Below are positions 1 through 7,156 of a stretch of 33,873 bases of DNA, one piece after another (position 1 is the first letter of the stretch; each line of letters starts with the position of its first letter). Origin of the DNA: Cyclobacteriaceae bacterium (lineage in GTDB: Bacteria; Bacteroidota; Bacteroidia; Cytophagales; Cyclobacteriaceae); the NCBI GenBank assembly GCA_028285685.1, contig JANQOR010000030.1, positions 1-33,873 on the forward strand. The letters are read 5' to 3'. The notes beneath the pieces are model-generated. The model did not search any database. It had not been told where the DNA came from and worked only from the letters and a program-made list of their open reading frames with translations. The position numbers were made by a program, and so were the translations under genes.

Positions 1-606
1 TACATCTGCCAAATCATTGAAAGAACCGCTGAAATCATCGGTAGCGTCGGTGTCTAAATTGACTGGCACATCACTTAGGCTAGTAAATGAGCCATCAAAA
101 TCATCTGTCGAATCCGTGTCAAGATTGACTGGTACATCTGCCAAATCATTGAAAGAACCGCTGAAATCATCGGTAGCGTCGGTATCTAAATTGACTGGCA
201 CATCACTTAGGCTAGTAAATGAGCCATCAAAATCATCTGTCGAATCGGTGTCAAGATTGACCGGAACGTCCGACAAGTCATTAAAAGATCCGCTAAAATC
301 ATCGGAGGCATCGGTGTCCAAATTGACAGGCACATCGCTTAAGCTGGAAAATGAGCCATCAAAGTCGTCGGTCGAATCGGTGTCCAGATTGACTGGTACA
401 TCTGCCAGGTCATTAAAAGATCCGCTAAAATCATCGGAGGCATCGGTATCTAAATTGACTGGCACATCACTTAGGCTAGTAAATGAGCCATCAAAGTCGT
501 CGGTCGAATCAGTATCTAGATTGACTGGAACATCTGCCAGATCGTTGAACGAGCCACCAAAATCATCGGTTGTATCGGTGTCAAGGTTGACAGGCACATT
601 GGTCAG
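1..606 (-). repeat. 66-bp tandem repeats (22 aa), grouped in 132-bp pairs, inside the surface-protein gene
   Basis: On the plus strand a block reading like tctaaattgactggcac recurs at about positions 52, 118, 184, 250, 316, 382, 448, 514 and 580: nine copies at an exact 66-base period with no indels. Two unit types alternate in the protein, DATDDFSGSFNDLA and DSTDDFDGSFTSLS, giving a 132-base higher-order unit. Bases 1-132 and 133-264 differ at only three positions, so amplification or gene conversion was recent. The unit nearest the N-terminus (about 540-600) is a hybrid type. The array continues beyond the left edge. Confidence 0.93.
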
Positions 607-1242
607 GTCATCAAAAGAGCCACTGAACGAATTTGAGACAAGCAGCCCTGAGTTGTCCGTTAGATCACTAATATCAGCTGGAATTGATGGCTTGTTGTTA
701 ATGAAATTATCCTGGTTATTGTCCGTTTGATCCCAGTCCGCTTGCACATTCACCTCCGCCGCATCCTCAATCGAGGCAAGCTTGACAGATTGCTCATTCG
801 TTATGCCATTTTCAGCCACCTGAGCGTACGGCACAGCCTGAAACTGCGTGGTTCCAAGGGTCACAAAACCAGAACCCTGATCTATTTCTACTTTCATGAA
901 CATATCTGATAATTGCCAAGGTACACTTTCAAAGTCCGTCTGACTTCCACCTGTTCTCAATCCCTGACCTACAATGACATTAACCAGACCGAAACCATTT
1001 GTGGTAACCGAGTGCGTTTCTTCCCACTGTATCGTTCCTCCCTGCGATGTGGTTTGAATTGTAAGCCTCATAGAGATGCTCTCGTTGGTCATGGGGCTTC
1101 CATCGGCATTTCTTATCACAGCCTGATAATTAAAGCCTGTTGATATGTCCGTCCTTTCCAAGTAGGGAAGCTTGAGTCCCGCGGCATTACTGGTGCTGAT
1201 AAGCAACAATGCGCTGAGAATGCAAAAAATTCTTGTGCTCAT
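1..1242 (-). CDS. Exported tail-fibre-like repeat protein, 3' end beyond left edge
   Basis: Reading the minus strand from the ATG at 1242 gives 414 codons with no stop, running off the left edge, so the protein is C-terminally incomplete here. It starts with a hydrophobic signal peptide (about residues 1-21). A FNYQAVIRNADGSPM motif follows at about residues 37-51, the conserved N-terminal domain seen in many Bacteroidota collagen-like or phage-tail-fibre-like surface proteins. Next comes a QADWDQTDNNQDNFINNKP segment (about residues 165-190), also typical of that family. From about residue 205 onward the protein is tandem 22-residue repeats of the type DVPVNLDTDSTDDFDGSFTS. It lies 12 bases downstream of the 1255-1758 gene and is probably cotranscribed with it. 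The role is probably a surface or extracellular fibrous protein; the true function is unknown. Acidic Asp-rich repeats could bind calcium, but that is inference. Confidence 0.85.
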   Translation of the reverse strand, partial: MSTRIFCILSALLLISTSNAAGLKLPYLERTDISTGFNYQAVIRNADGSPMTNESISMRLTIQTTSQGGTIQWEETHSVTTNGFGLVNVIVGQGLRTGGSQTDFESVPWQLSDMFMKVEIDQGSGFVTLGTTQFQAVPYAQVAENGITNEQSVKLASIEDAAEVNVQADWDQTDNNQDNFINNKPSIPADISDLTDNSGLLVSNSFSGSFDDLTNVPVNLDTDTTDDFGGSFNDLADVPVNLDTDSTDDFDGSFTSLSDVPVNLDTDASDDFSGSFNDLADVPVNLDTDSTDDFDGSFSSLSDVPVNLDTDASDDFSGSFNDLSDVPVNLDTDSTDDFDGSFTSLSDVPVNLDTDATDDFSGSFNDLADVPVNLDTDSTDDFDGSFTSLSDVPVNLDTDATDDFSGSFNDLADV

Positions 1243-1254
1243 GTTCTTGTTTTT

Positions 1255-1758
1255 TTAGTCGTTACTGATTTTCAATATTTTCAAAACACCATGGTTCGAA
1301 GACACCTCGGAATAGATTCGAAGGACATACTGCCCTGATGAAATTTCCTTCAAACTGATTTTCTCGATTGGACCATTGGTAAAGACTGTCTTAGTCGGCT
1401 GAACTTTCATACCATTCAGATCAAAAATGTCCAGATAGTATGTCTCCGTTTCCTGAAGGTTAGCTGATATGGTAAGCTCACTAGAGGCTGGGTTAGGGTA
1501 TGCAAACAGGTGTGAGCTCACGTCTGTGTAAAGCGACCCCAGGGTCGGCTCCTCGATTATATCTCCTTGTTCAAAGCCCTGTGTTAGAACAATTATGCTG
1601 GAAGTGAAGGTGTTGATACTAAGTTCCCCAAGAGTAGAACTGAACGTCGTTGTACTGATCGATAGGGGACTGATCGCCTGCCTTTCCAATGATTGTCCAA
1701 ATCCAGGTAGATGCATGCATAGAGCAAATAGAAGTGTACCGGTGGCAATTGCTTTCAT
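1255..1758 (-). CDS. Small secreted protein with T9SS type A sorting domain
   Basis: A 167-aa protein with a clear signal peptide (about residues 1-21, ending near GFGQS). A short N-terminal region containing STLGELSINTF and LTQGFEQG matches a pattern common in small Bacteroidota T9SS cargo. The C-terminal about 80 residues form a type IX sorting domain: YPNPASSELTIS, then LDIFDLNGMKV, then ISSGQYVLRIYS and a final LKILK strand. Such domains route a protein across the outer membrane by the Por system and are removed by PorU, whose gene is at the right end of this window. There is almost no passenger between signal and sorting domain, so its role may be structural or as a partner of the repeat protein encoded 12 bases downstream. 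It is transcribed divergently from the ECF sigma factor gene. The sorting-domain call is firm; the function is unknown. Confidence 0.88.
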   Translation of the reverse strand: MKAIATGTLLFALCMHLPGFGQSLERQAISPLSISTTTFSSTLGELSINTFTSSIIVLTQGFEQGDIIEEPTLGSLYTDVSSHLFAYPNPASSELTISANLQETETYYLDIFDLNGMKVQPTKTVFTNGPIEKISLKEISSGQYVLRIYSEVSSNHGVLKILKISND

Positions 1759-1854
1759 GGATTTAGGTTTTTTCCTTGATTTCCACCCTGACGCCTATCT
1801 CTATTTATTTTCCCATTTTTTCTCAAAAAATAAAAAAGGTGAAAGCTCGGCATC

Positions 1855-1884
1855 TTGGAATTAGGTACCTCATCATTATCTTCG
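1855..1884 (+). promoter_or_regulatory. Candidate promoter of the sigma/anti-sigma genes
   Basis: TTG at 1855-1857, a 19-base spacer and TATCTTCG at 1877-1884 resemble the Bacteroidota -33/-7 promoter (TTG, 17-23 bases, TAnnTTTG) with one mismatch in the -7 box. It would give a leader of roughly 30 bases before the ATG at 1920. It lies in the only divergent gap between the sigma gene and the surface-protein genes, so it may be shared or autoregulated. If the ECF factor recognises its own promoter, the true element could look different. Confidence 0.35.
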
Positions 1885-1919
1885 TACACTCACTAGTCTG
1901 CATTTTTCTTAGGCACTAA

Positions 1920-2468
1920 ATGGATAGCGAGCGTCTGAAACAACTATGGGAGCGGTTCGTCGGAGGAGATCAGAGTGCCTTTGGCAAGATCTACGAGACT
2001 TGCCGTCCTGTCTTGATTTTTTACTGTCTTGGGAAATTCAAAAACCTGGAACTTGCAGAGAATTGCTCGTCTGAAGCTTTGTTAAAAACCCTGGATCATC
2101 CACGACCTGAGGAAATAGAGGACATTGAACGTTGGCTGTTTACCGTCGCAAGAAACCTGTGCGTCTCACAATTGCGAATGGATAGCCGAAGAGCTAAAAT
2201 TCTTGACGGTATATCAAAAAACTTACCAGGGAATTATCAACCTGAGGTTTACGAAAATTTAGATGCAGAAAACATAAAAAGGATAATTATAGAGGAGCTT
2301 GCTATTGAGGAGCAAGAAATTTGGCAACTTCATAGTGATGGCTTTAGCAATTCCGAAATCTCCAAGAAGTTGACCATGAATGAAAAGACAGTAGCAAATA
2401 AAAAGTCAGGAATTAGGACTCGTCTGATGGAAAAAGTAAAAAAATATTTAAAATCTCAGGAAGTATGA
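1920..2468 (+). CDS. ECF-type RNA polymerase sigma factor (sigma-70 family)
   Basis: A 182-aa protein with the two-domain build of group 4 (extracytoplasmic function) sigma factors. Region 2 lies at about residues 10-90 (FVGGDQSAFGKIYE, then DIERWLFTVARNLCVSQLR). A helix-turn-helix region 4 lies at about 125-172 (EEQEIWQLHSDGFSNSEISKKLTMNEKTV, read in two parts). It would direct core RNA polymerase to a small regulon. It is followed after 50 bases by a one-pass membrane TPR protein, the usual position of an anti-sigma factor. Opposite them is a TPR-CHAT protein that may be the signal-transducing protease. The length is normal for the family. Region 2 ends in an RRAK stretch and the -10-recognition part is divergent, as is common among Bacteroidota ECF factors. 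Its targets are unknown; the divergent genes at 1-1758 are candidates. Confidence 0.87.
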   Translation: MDSERLKQLWERFVGGDQSAFGKIYETCRPVLIFYCLGKFKNLELAENCSSEALLKTLDHPRPEEIEDIERWLFTVARNLCVSQLRMDSRRAKILDGISKNLPGNYQPEVYENLDAENIKRIIIEELAIEEQEIWQLHSDGFSNSEISKKLTMNEKTVANKKSGIRTRLMEKVKKYLKSQEV

Positions 2469-2518
2469 AAACCAAAAGCGTCATAGTAACCGAACCTGCT
2501 AAAATGCAGACATAGGCT

Positions 2519-3295
2519 ATGGATCAAACTAAGCAAAATATGCCTTCCCTCGAGATCTTGCTCGACTACCTATGTGGTATCCTGAATTACGATGCTAAAA
2601 GGCGCCTAGAGGATCAAATTCAAAACTCTGAGGAGTTGTCCGCCATTGTCTCAGGATTGGAAGTTTACTTCAATCAGATTGGTCAGGATAGGGCAAAAAT
2701 GGAAGCCTACATCAAAGAGTCAGGCCTGCTTCCTGAGGAGAAAATGAACACTGGAAATCAACCTAGTGAGAAATCCACCAATACTTTTTCCTTGTTTAGA
2801 ATCGCTGCTGTCATCACGCTATTGATCGTTTCGGCTGTGACTTATTACCTGCTGGTTGATCAGAATTCAGTCTCTGAGTTGGCTTTGGCTCAATTGTCAC
2901 AGCCCTATTCTGCCCCTGAGGTGGTTCGTGGTGATCAAGAGCAAGTGACTGAATTATGGTCTATCGCAGGTAGCTATTATTCTCAAAAGAACTATCAGGA
3001 TGCGATCCAGACAATCACTGAAATTGACAAGTTGGACGGTGATGATCCCCGATCCTCTTTTTACCTCGGCTTGTGTTATCTGTATCAACAAGAGAGAAAT
3101 TCTCACCAAGCTGAAATTGAACTAAAGAAAGTGAAAGATGTGAGACATTTCCTGGGAATAAGAGCTACGTGGTATCTGGCTTTGACATACATTGTTTCCG
3201 ATCGACCAGAAGAAGCCAAGCCATTACTTAAAAAAGTGATTGAAATGGATGATTATAAATCTAAACAGGCTAGAGAGCTAATTTCTGAACTTTAA
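2519..3295 (+). CDS. Single-pass membrane TPR protein, probable anti-sigma factor
   Basis: A 258-aa protein without an N-terminal signal peptide. Residues 1-85 are a hydrophilic, mostly helical segment, presumably cytoplasmic. One transmembrane helix lies at about 92-113 (AAVITLLIVSAVTYYLLV). The rest is periplasmic, with two or three TPR-like helical hairpins at about 143-250 (WSIAGSYYSQKNYQDAIQTI, then FYLGLCYLYQQ, then WYLALTYIVSDRPEEAKPLL). This layout, directly after an ECF sigma gene, fits a membrane anti-sigma factor whose N-terminus holds the sigma factor and whose periplasmic TPRs sense a signal. No ZAS zinc motif (HxxxCxxC) is present, so the sigma-binding role is inferred from position and topology. 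Its last 18 bases overlap the convergent CHAT gene. The start at 2519 lies three bases after the stop of a 16-codon mini-ORF. Confidence 0.75.
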   Translation: MDQTKQNMPSLEILLDYLCGILNYDAKRRLEDQIQNSEELSAIVSGLEVYFNQIGQDRAKMEAYIKESGLLPEEKMNTGNQPSEKSTNTFSLFRIAAVITLLIVSAVTYYLLVDQNSVSELALAQLSQPYSAPEVVRGDQEQVTELWSIAGSYYSQKNYQDAIQTITEIDKLDGDDPRSSFYLGLCYLYQQERNSHQAEIELKKVKDVRHFLGIRATWYLALTYIVSDRPEEAKPLLKKVIEMDDYKSKQARELISEL

Positions 3296-6200
3296 CCTTC
3301 TAAAAATCAATAAGACACCCAAGCCTGCGACCAAGTACAGGATGTACGGATAGGCTTGTTTTCCACTGCCCGTCTCCCCAGTTAAAACAAAAGCAGCCCA
3401 GTAGTATGGGTGTGCATGGACTGGGTCATCGACCGATGAAATGTAGGCTAACTTGGATTGACGTAGGGAAGTGGACGTGCCCAAGTCATCATTTATGTTT
3501 TCGTATAGGTCCAACATCAATGACTTTGTCGCATTATCCGGGACCTGCCACAAACTCATGACAATGCTTGGGCATCCGGCGTAGCTAAATGCTCTTGAGA
3601 GACTCAGATTACCTTCTCCTTGTCGCAACTCTCCATATCCGGTATTACAGGCACTCAATACGACTAGATCAGCATTCAACTCCAGATTGTAGATTTCTCT
3701 TACTGATAAGTAGCCATCGTTCAAGGAGTCTTTTGCGCTAAATAGCAACTCGATATTGTCAGGATTTTTGTCATCGATGAGTCCATGTGTCGCTAGATGT
3801 AGGATCTTATAGTCTTTAGCTTTTGATTTGAAAATTGTCTCAGTTGCATCGTCGGCCAGCCAGGAGTGACCTTCCAACATTGACGCAATTTTACTGACCT
3901 CCTCTGTTGCTCCTGGAAGTGAAGTTTCGCCACGAGAGAATAAGAGTGACGCCATTTTATGCTCCACCGTATCAAGTTCATCTCCAAGTCTCCCTGTTGC
4001 GGGAGCAAAGCCTGCAAAACGGAATTTGTAGGTGCTACGGTCCTTCGAGAGATCGTTCAAATAATTTGCTGAATAAGCATAGTCGATTTGATAATTCTTT
4101 AGCATATACGGCAATGACTTGTAAGACTCTCTTCCAAGCACTTTCTCAGTAAGTATTGCTTCAAAGTTGATGCGATGTAGGACGTTATCAGGCACGATTG
4201 TCAAGCCAGACAGCTTACCGAGACTGTCTGTCAAAGGCTTAACTAATAAAAGAAAAAGGTCATGTCCGACTTTGGTATACTGCTCAAAAGCAGCCTCTGG
4301 ATTGGTGTGCAACAACTCGGAATCTGCTGTAACATTTCTAAAATCGGCAACCAACTCATCAAATGAAGGTGTCCTTTCGAATTCAATAAAGGTGGTTTCA
4401 GAATTGGTCAGGGCAAACCCATATACCTTCTCATCCCCGGCAAAATATTCTATCAACCCATTTCCGTTCTGCAGCTTCTCTTTAATCTCGCTTGCAGAAA
4501 TCGTTGGCATATCAAATTTCGATCGAAAATAGATGGGATAGTCTCTTTCCATCGTTTCAACAAGCTGAGTGTGTTCTTTGGTCAGCTGGAAAATGTTCTC
4601 ATGAATTTCAGCTCTTTTTACAGAATCCTTCGTTGGCCTCAAGTTTTCCAATCTCTTCTCCAATACGGCTATCTGCCTCCGAGCACCAATCTCCTTGTCA
4701 ATCAATTCCGTGGGAATTCCTGCAAATGCCCTTGCCTTTGAATCTTGGTTGATCATTCTCAACAGAAAGGACTTGCTCGCTTCGGAATAGTCAAATGCAG
4801 CTCGCAGATATTTTCGCTCCGATGTTGTTTTGTATAGTTCAATGGATGTTGCGATTGCTCCTTCATATGCAGGCATTGCACCGTCCGTTATAGTTTGACG
4901 GGAGTTCTCTGAGTCAATACCGAGTCGAAGGGCGTCTGCAACTTCTAAAGCTCTATCGAAGGTGGACAAAGCATTCACCAACATTTCTTGTCCCTCTTCT
5001 TCGTACAGGTTAAATAGCGCTTTCGCTTTCTTCGAAAGAATCCGTAGGCCAAGAAGTTTGGCTTTGATATCCATCGTCTCAGGATTTCTTGAGACATCCG
5101 TATCATCAAACTCCCGGACAAGGCTTGTAAGGCTCTTTTGATAGAACTCTAGTGCCAAGGATTGATTTTCTTGAGCAGTGGCTAGTTCCGCCATTTCGAG
5201 ATAATTTGCTGCAGCCTGAAGACTTTTTCCTCCATAGGCCTTCAAGTTGATTGTCAAGGCAGAATCCAGTAAGACCTTGGCTATGGAGTAGTTTCCCAGT
5301 TCACGTTCGCAATTGGATATACTACTTAGCAACGATGCGGATTTGGGGTGATCTTTCCCTAAAAGATTCTGATATATTTCCAAGCTTTTTTCATAGAAGG
5401 TCATTGCAGCTTCCCAAGCTTCATTACTCTCATTGCTAACGCCAAGAAAACTGTAGTTCTCTGCAACTTTGGGATGTTCATCGCCATATTTTTTCAGATT
5501 AATTGCAAGTGCCTTTCTTAAGAAATGATTGGATTTTTCATAATCTTCCTGACGTAGGTAACATCTTGAGATATTGGCATATTTGGTGGCAAGGTTCGGA
5601 TGATCTTCCCCGAAAATTCGTGCAGATATCGCAATGGACTCTTGGTAGTATATGAGTTGCTTATTCCAATCACCTAATCTTCCGTAATTGAAAGCAATGT
5701 TGTTATAGGTACGTGCAACTGCGTCATGATCTTCGCCGTACGCGTTGATTCTTACCTCCAGAGATTTAAGATAGTATTCTTGCTGCAACTCATAGTGTCC
5801 CATTTTCCCATAAACGACACCAAGATTTGCGTAAGATGTCCCAAGCAAAGGGTCATCAGCTTGAAGAACTTTTTGCCTAATCAGCAATGATCGCTGATAG
5901 TAAAAAAGAGCGCTATCGAGCATGCTTTGTCGGCTAAAATTGAGACCAATGTTATTGAGCGTAATGGCTACATCCCGATGTTCTTCGCCAAAAATCTCCA
6001 CTTGAGACGCAAGTGCTTCTTTAAAAAAAGAGGTGGCCTGGTCATATTTGGCTAGCCTGGAGTAACTAAGTCCTATACCACTCTGACACTCGCCAATTTT
6101 TTCATAATTCGATCCAAGATGCTTTTTGGCTGCTTCGATTGCATCCTTAAATTCTGTTATTGTGTTTTCGAATTGCGCCAGATAGTAGTTACAGGAAGCA

Positions 6201-6427
6201 GTTCCAATCTTTGCATCGACATATTCAGTCCACTTTTCTTGATTGCTAAATTGCTCAGCAGCAAAGTCGTACACGGCCAACGCACTATCATATTTGGCCG
6301 TGTTCATCAGTTTCTCTGCCTTATCCAAAACTGTTTGCGAGCCCAGCTGCGCAGTAACTTGATTAATCGCCGATACCAGAACGCCTAGTACGAGAAGTAA
6401 CCTTTTGAAGTGGAGGCTTAGCGGCAT
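3278..6427 (-). CDS. Exported TPR-CHAT protein, putative caspase-like protease
   Basis: A 1049-aa protein. A signal peptide (about residues 1-26, ending near VTAQ) is followed by an array of roughly ten kinesin-light-chain-like TPRs with a 42-residue period and recurring GEDHP-type turns (about 30-437). After a helical linker with coiled-coil character (about 440-650) comes a CHAT domain (caspase HetF associated with TPRs) at about 710-1010. The predicted dyad is intact: His881 in ILHLATHG and Cys927 in VLSACNTG. A C-terminal hydrophobic helix (about 1026-1042) followed by RRLKFRN suggests anchoring in the inner membrane with the catalytic domain in the periplasm. CHAT domains are clan CD cysteine peptidases, and several cleave a dedicated partner when activated through their TPRs. 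Its 3' end overlaps that of the putative anti-sigma gene by 18 bases. Substrate and trigger are unknown; cleavage of the anti-sigma factor is a hypothesis. Confidence 0.88.
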   Translation of the reverse strand: MPLSLHFKRLLLVLGVLVSAINQVTAQLGSQTVLDKAEKLMNTAKYDSALAVYDFAAEQFSNQEKWTEYVDAKIGTASCNYYLAQFENTITEFKDAIEAAKKHLGSNYEKIGECQSGIGLSYSRLAKYDQATSFFKEALASQVEIFGEEHRDVAITLNNIGLNFSRQSMLDSALFYYQRSLLIRQKVLQADDPLLGTSYANLGVVYGKMGHYELQQEYYLKSLEVRINAYGEDHDAVARTYNNIAFNYGRLGDWNKQLIYYQESIAISARIFGEDHPNLATKYANISRCYLRQEDYEKSNHFLRKALAINLKKYGDEHPKVAENYSFLGVSNESNEAWEAAMTFYEKSLEIYQNLLGKDHPKSASLLSSISNCERELGNYSIAKVLLDSALTINLKAYGGKSLQAAANYLEMAELATAQENQSLALEFYQKSLTSLVREFDDTDVSRNPETMDIKAKLLGLRILSKKAKALFNLYEEEGQEMLVNALSTFDRALEVADALRLGIDSENSRQTITDGAMPAYEGAIATSIELYKTTSERKYLRAAFDYSEASKSFLLRMINQDSKARAFAGIPTELIDKEIGARRQIAVLEKRLENLRPTKDSVKRAEIHENIFQLTKEHTQLVETMERDYPIYFRSKFDMPTISASEIKEKLQNGNGLIEYFAGDEKVYGFALTNSETTFIEFERTPSFDELVADFRNVTADSELLHTNPEAAFEQYTKVGHDLFLLLVKPLTDSLGKLSGLTIVPDNVLHRINFEAILTEKVLGRESYKSLPYMLKNYQIDYAYSANYLNDLSKDRSTYKFRFAGFAPATGRLGDELDTVEHKMASLLFSRGETSLPGATEEVSKIASMLEGHSWLADDATETIFKSKAKDYKILHLATHGLIDDKNPDNIELLFSAKDSLNDGYLSVREIYNLELNADLVVLSACNTGYGELRQGEGNLSLSRAFSYAGCPSIVMSLWQVPDNATKSLMLDLYENINDDLGTSTSLRQSKLAYISSVDDPVHAHPYYWAAFVLTGETGSGKQAYPYILYLVAGLGVLLIFRRLKFRN

Positions 6428-6496
6428 AGGCTTAGAATTTATTGCATTTGGATATTCTAAGCAAAGGATGGTGGAAATTCCGCAGTACTTTGTCTT

Positions 6497-7156
6497 CTAA
6501 CTAATCGCCTCGGACAAAAATTGATTGAACGGAAAAAGAGTCTTGTACGCTTGCACAGTCACCTCAACCATCTTCTTTGAAATGACATCCTTATCCGAAA
6601 TCTCACTCATAAAGACGTAGTGTTTCAATTGCAGCAAATCCAGATCGGGATGGTCCTTTGGGTAGCCTTTAGGAGCAGTTTTCAATTTATCGCCATCGTA
6701 AGGAGTTGGGTAGATCTTCCTGAAATTTTTATCCTGTATGATCTTACGAATTTTCTTGCCATTGTAATCTATTTCCTGCCGAACTTTCTGAAGTGTACCC
6801 GCCTCAGGTTGGTAAAGTCCCCCACCAATGAAGTTCTCCCATGGTTTGATATGAAGGTAGTATCCAGGATTACCAGACTTTCGTCCCCCATCCACTATTG
6901 CAGCTCCAAAATTGGTTTTGTAAGGGTCCTTATTCTTGCTAAAACGAATATCTCTGTTTATTCTGAAAAGTGTCTTCTTCGGATCGAGACCGGCCAGGGA
7001 TTTGTCAAAGGTGGATGCCTTGTCTATCACTTCAGCCACGAGCTCAAGGACGTAACCCTTTGCCTCATTGTATCTTTTCTTGTTGTCGTCCATCCACTCT
7101 TTTTTGTTGTGTTTTGCAAGATCAGAGAGGAAATCAAGTGTGAATTGTAAGCTCAT
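6497..7156 (-). CDS. DUF2461 family protein
   Basis: A 219-aa protein matching the DUF2461 (TIGR02453) family along its whole length. Recognisable stretches are FLSDLAKHNKKEWMDDNK near the start, DPKKTLFRINRDIRFSKNKDPYKTN (in two parts, about residues 58-82), the GYYLHIKP block (about 98-105) and GYPKDHPDLDLLQLKHYV (about 164-181). The family is widespread, cytoplasmic and of unknown biochemical function. The start ATG overlaps the stop of murF in an ATGA arrangement, so the two are translationally coupled. Nothing looks truncated. Confidence 0.9.
   Translation of the reverse strand: MSLQFTLDFLSDLAKHNKKEWMDDNKKRYNEAKGYVLELVAEVIDKASTFDKSLAGLDPKKTLFRINRDIRFSKNKDPYKTNFGAAIVDGGRKSGNPGYYLHIKPWENFIGGGLYQPEAGTLQKVRQEIDYNGKKIRKIIQDKNFRKIYPTPYDGDKLKTAPKGYPKDHPDLDLLQLKHYVFMSEISDKDVISKKMVEVTVQAYKTLFPFNQFLSEAIS

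Noticed and set aside
1-606. CRISPR-like interpretation of the regular repeats
   Set aside because: The units are in-frame coding repeats without unique spacers; the whole 66-base period is conserved.
17-730. A 237-codon plus-strand open frame with repeats (KSSVASVSKLTGTSL type)
   Set aside because: It is the antisense reading of the minus-strand repeat gene. The minus frame is open across the whole 1242 bases, starts with a signal peptide and carries known family motifs, whereas the plus frame has none and owes its length to the repeat.
3907-4752. Plus-strand open frames of 80-120 codons inside the CHAT gene, and similar shadows inside hemE, dnaJ, porU and others
   Set aside because: They lie opposite well-conserved coding sequence, lack recognisable domains and have no promoter or spacing that would support them.
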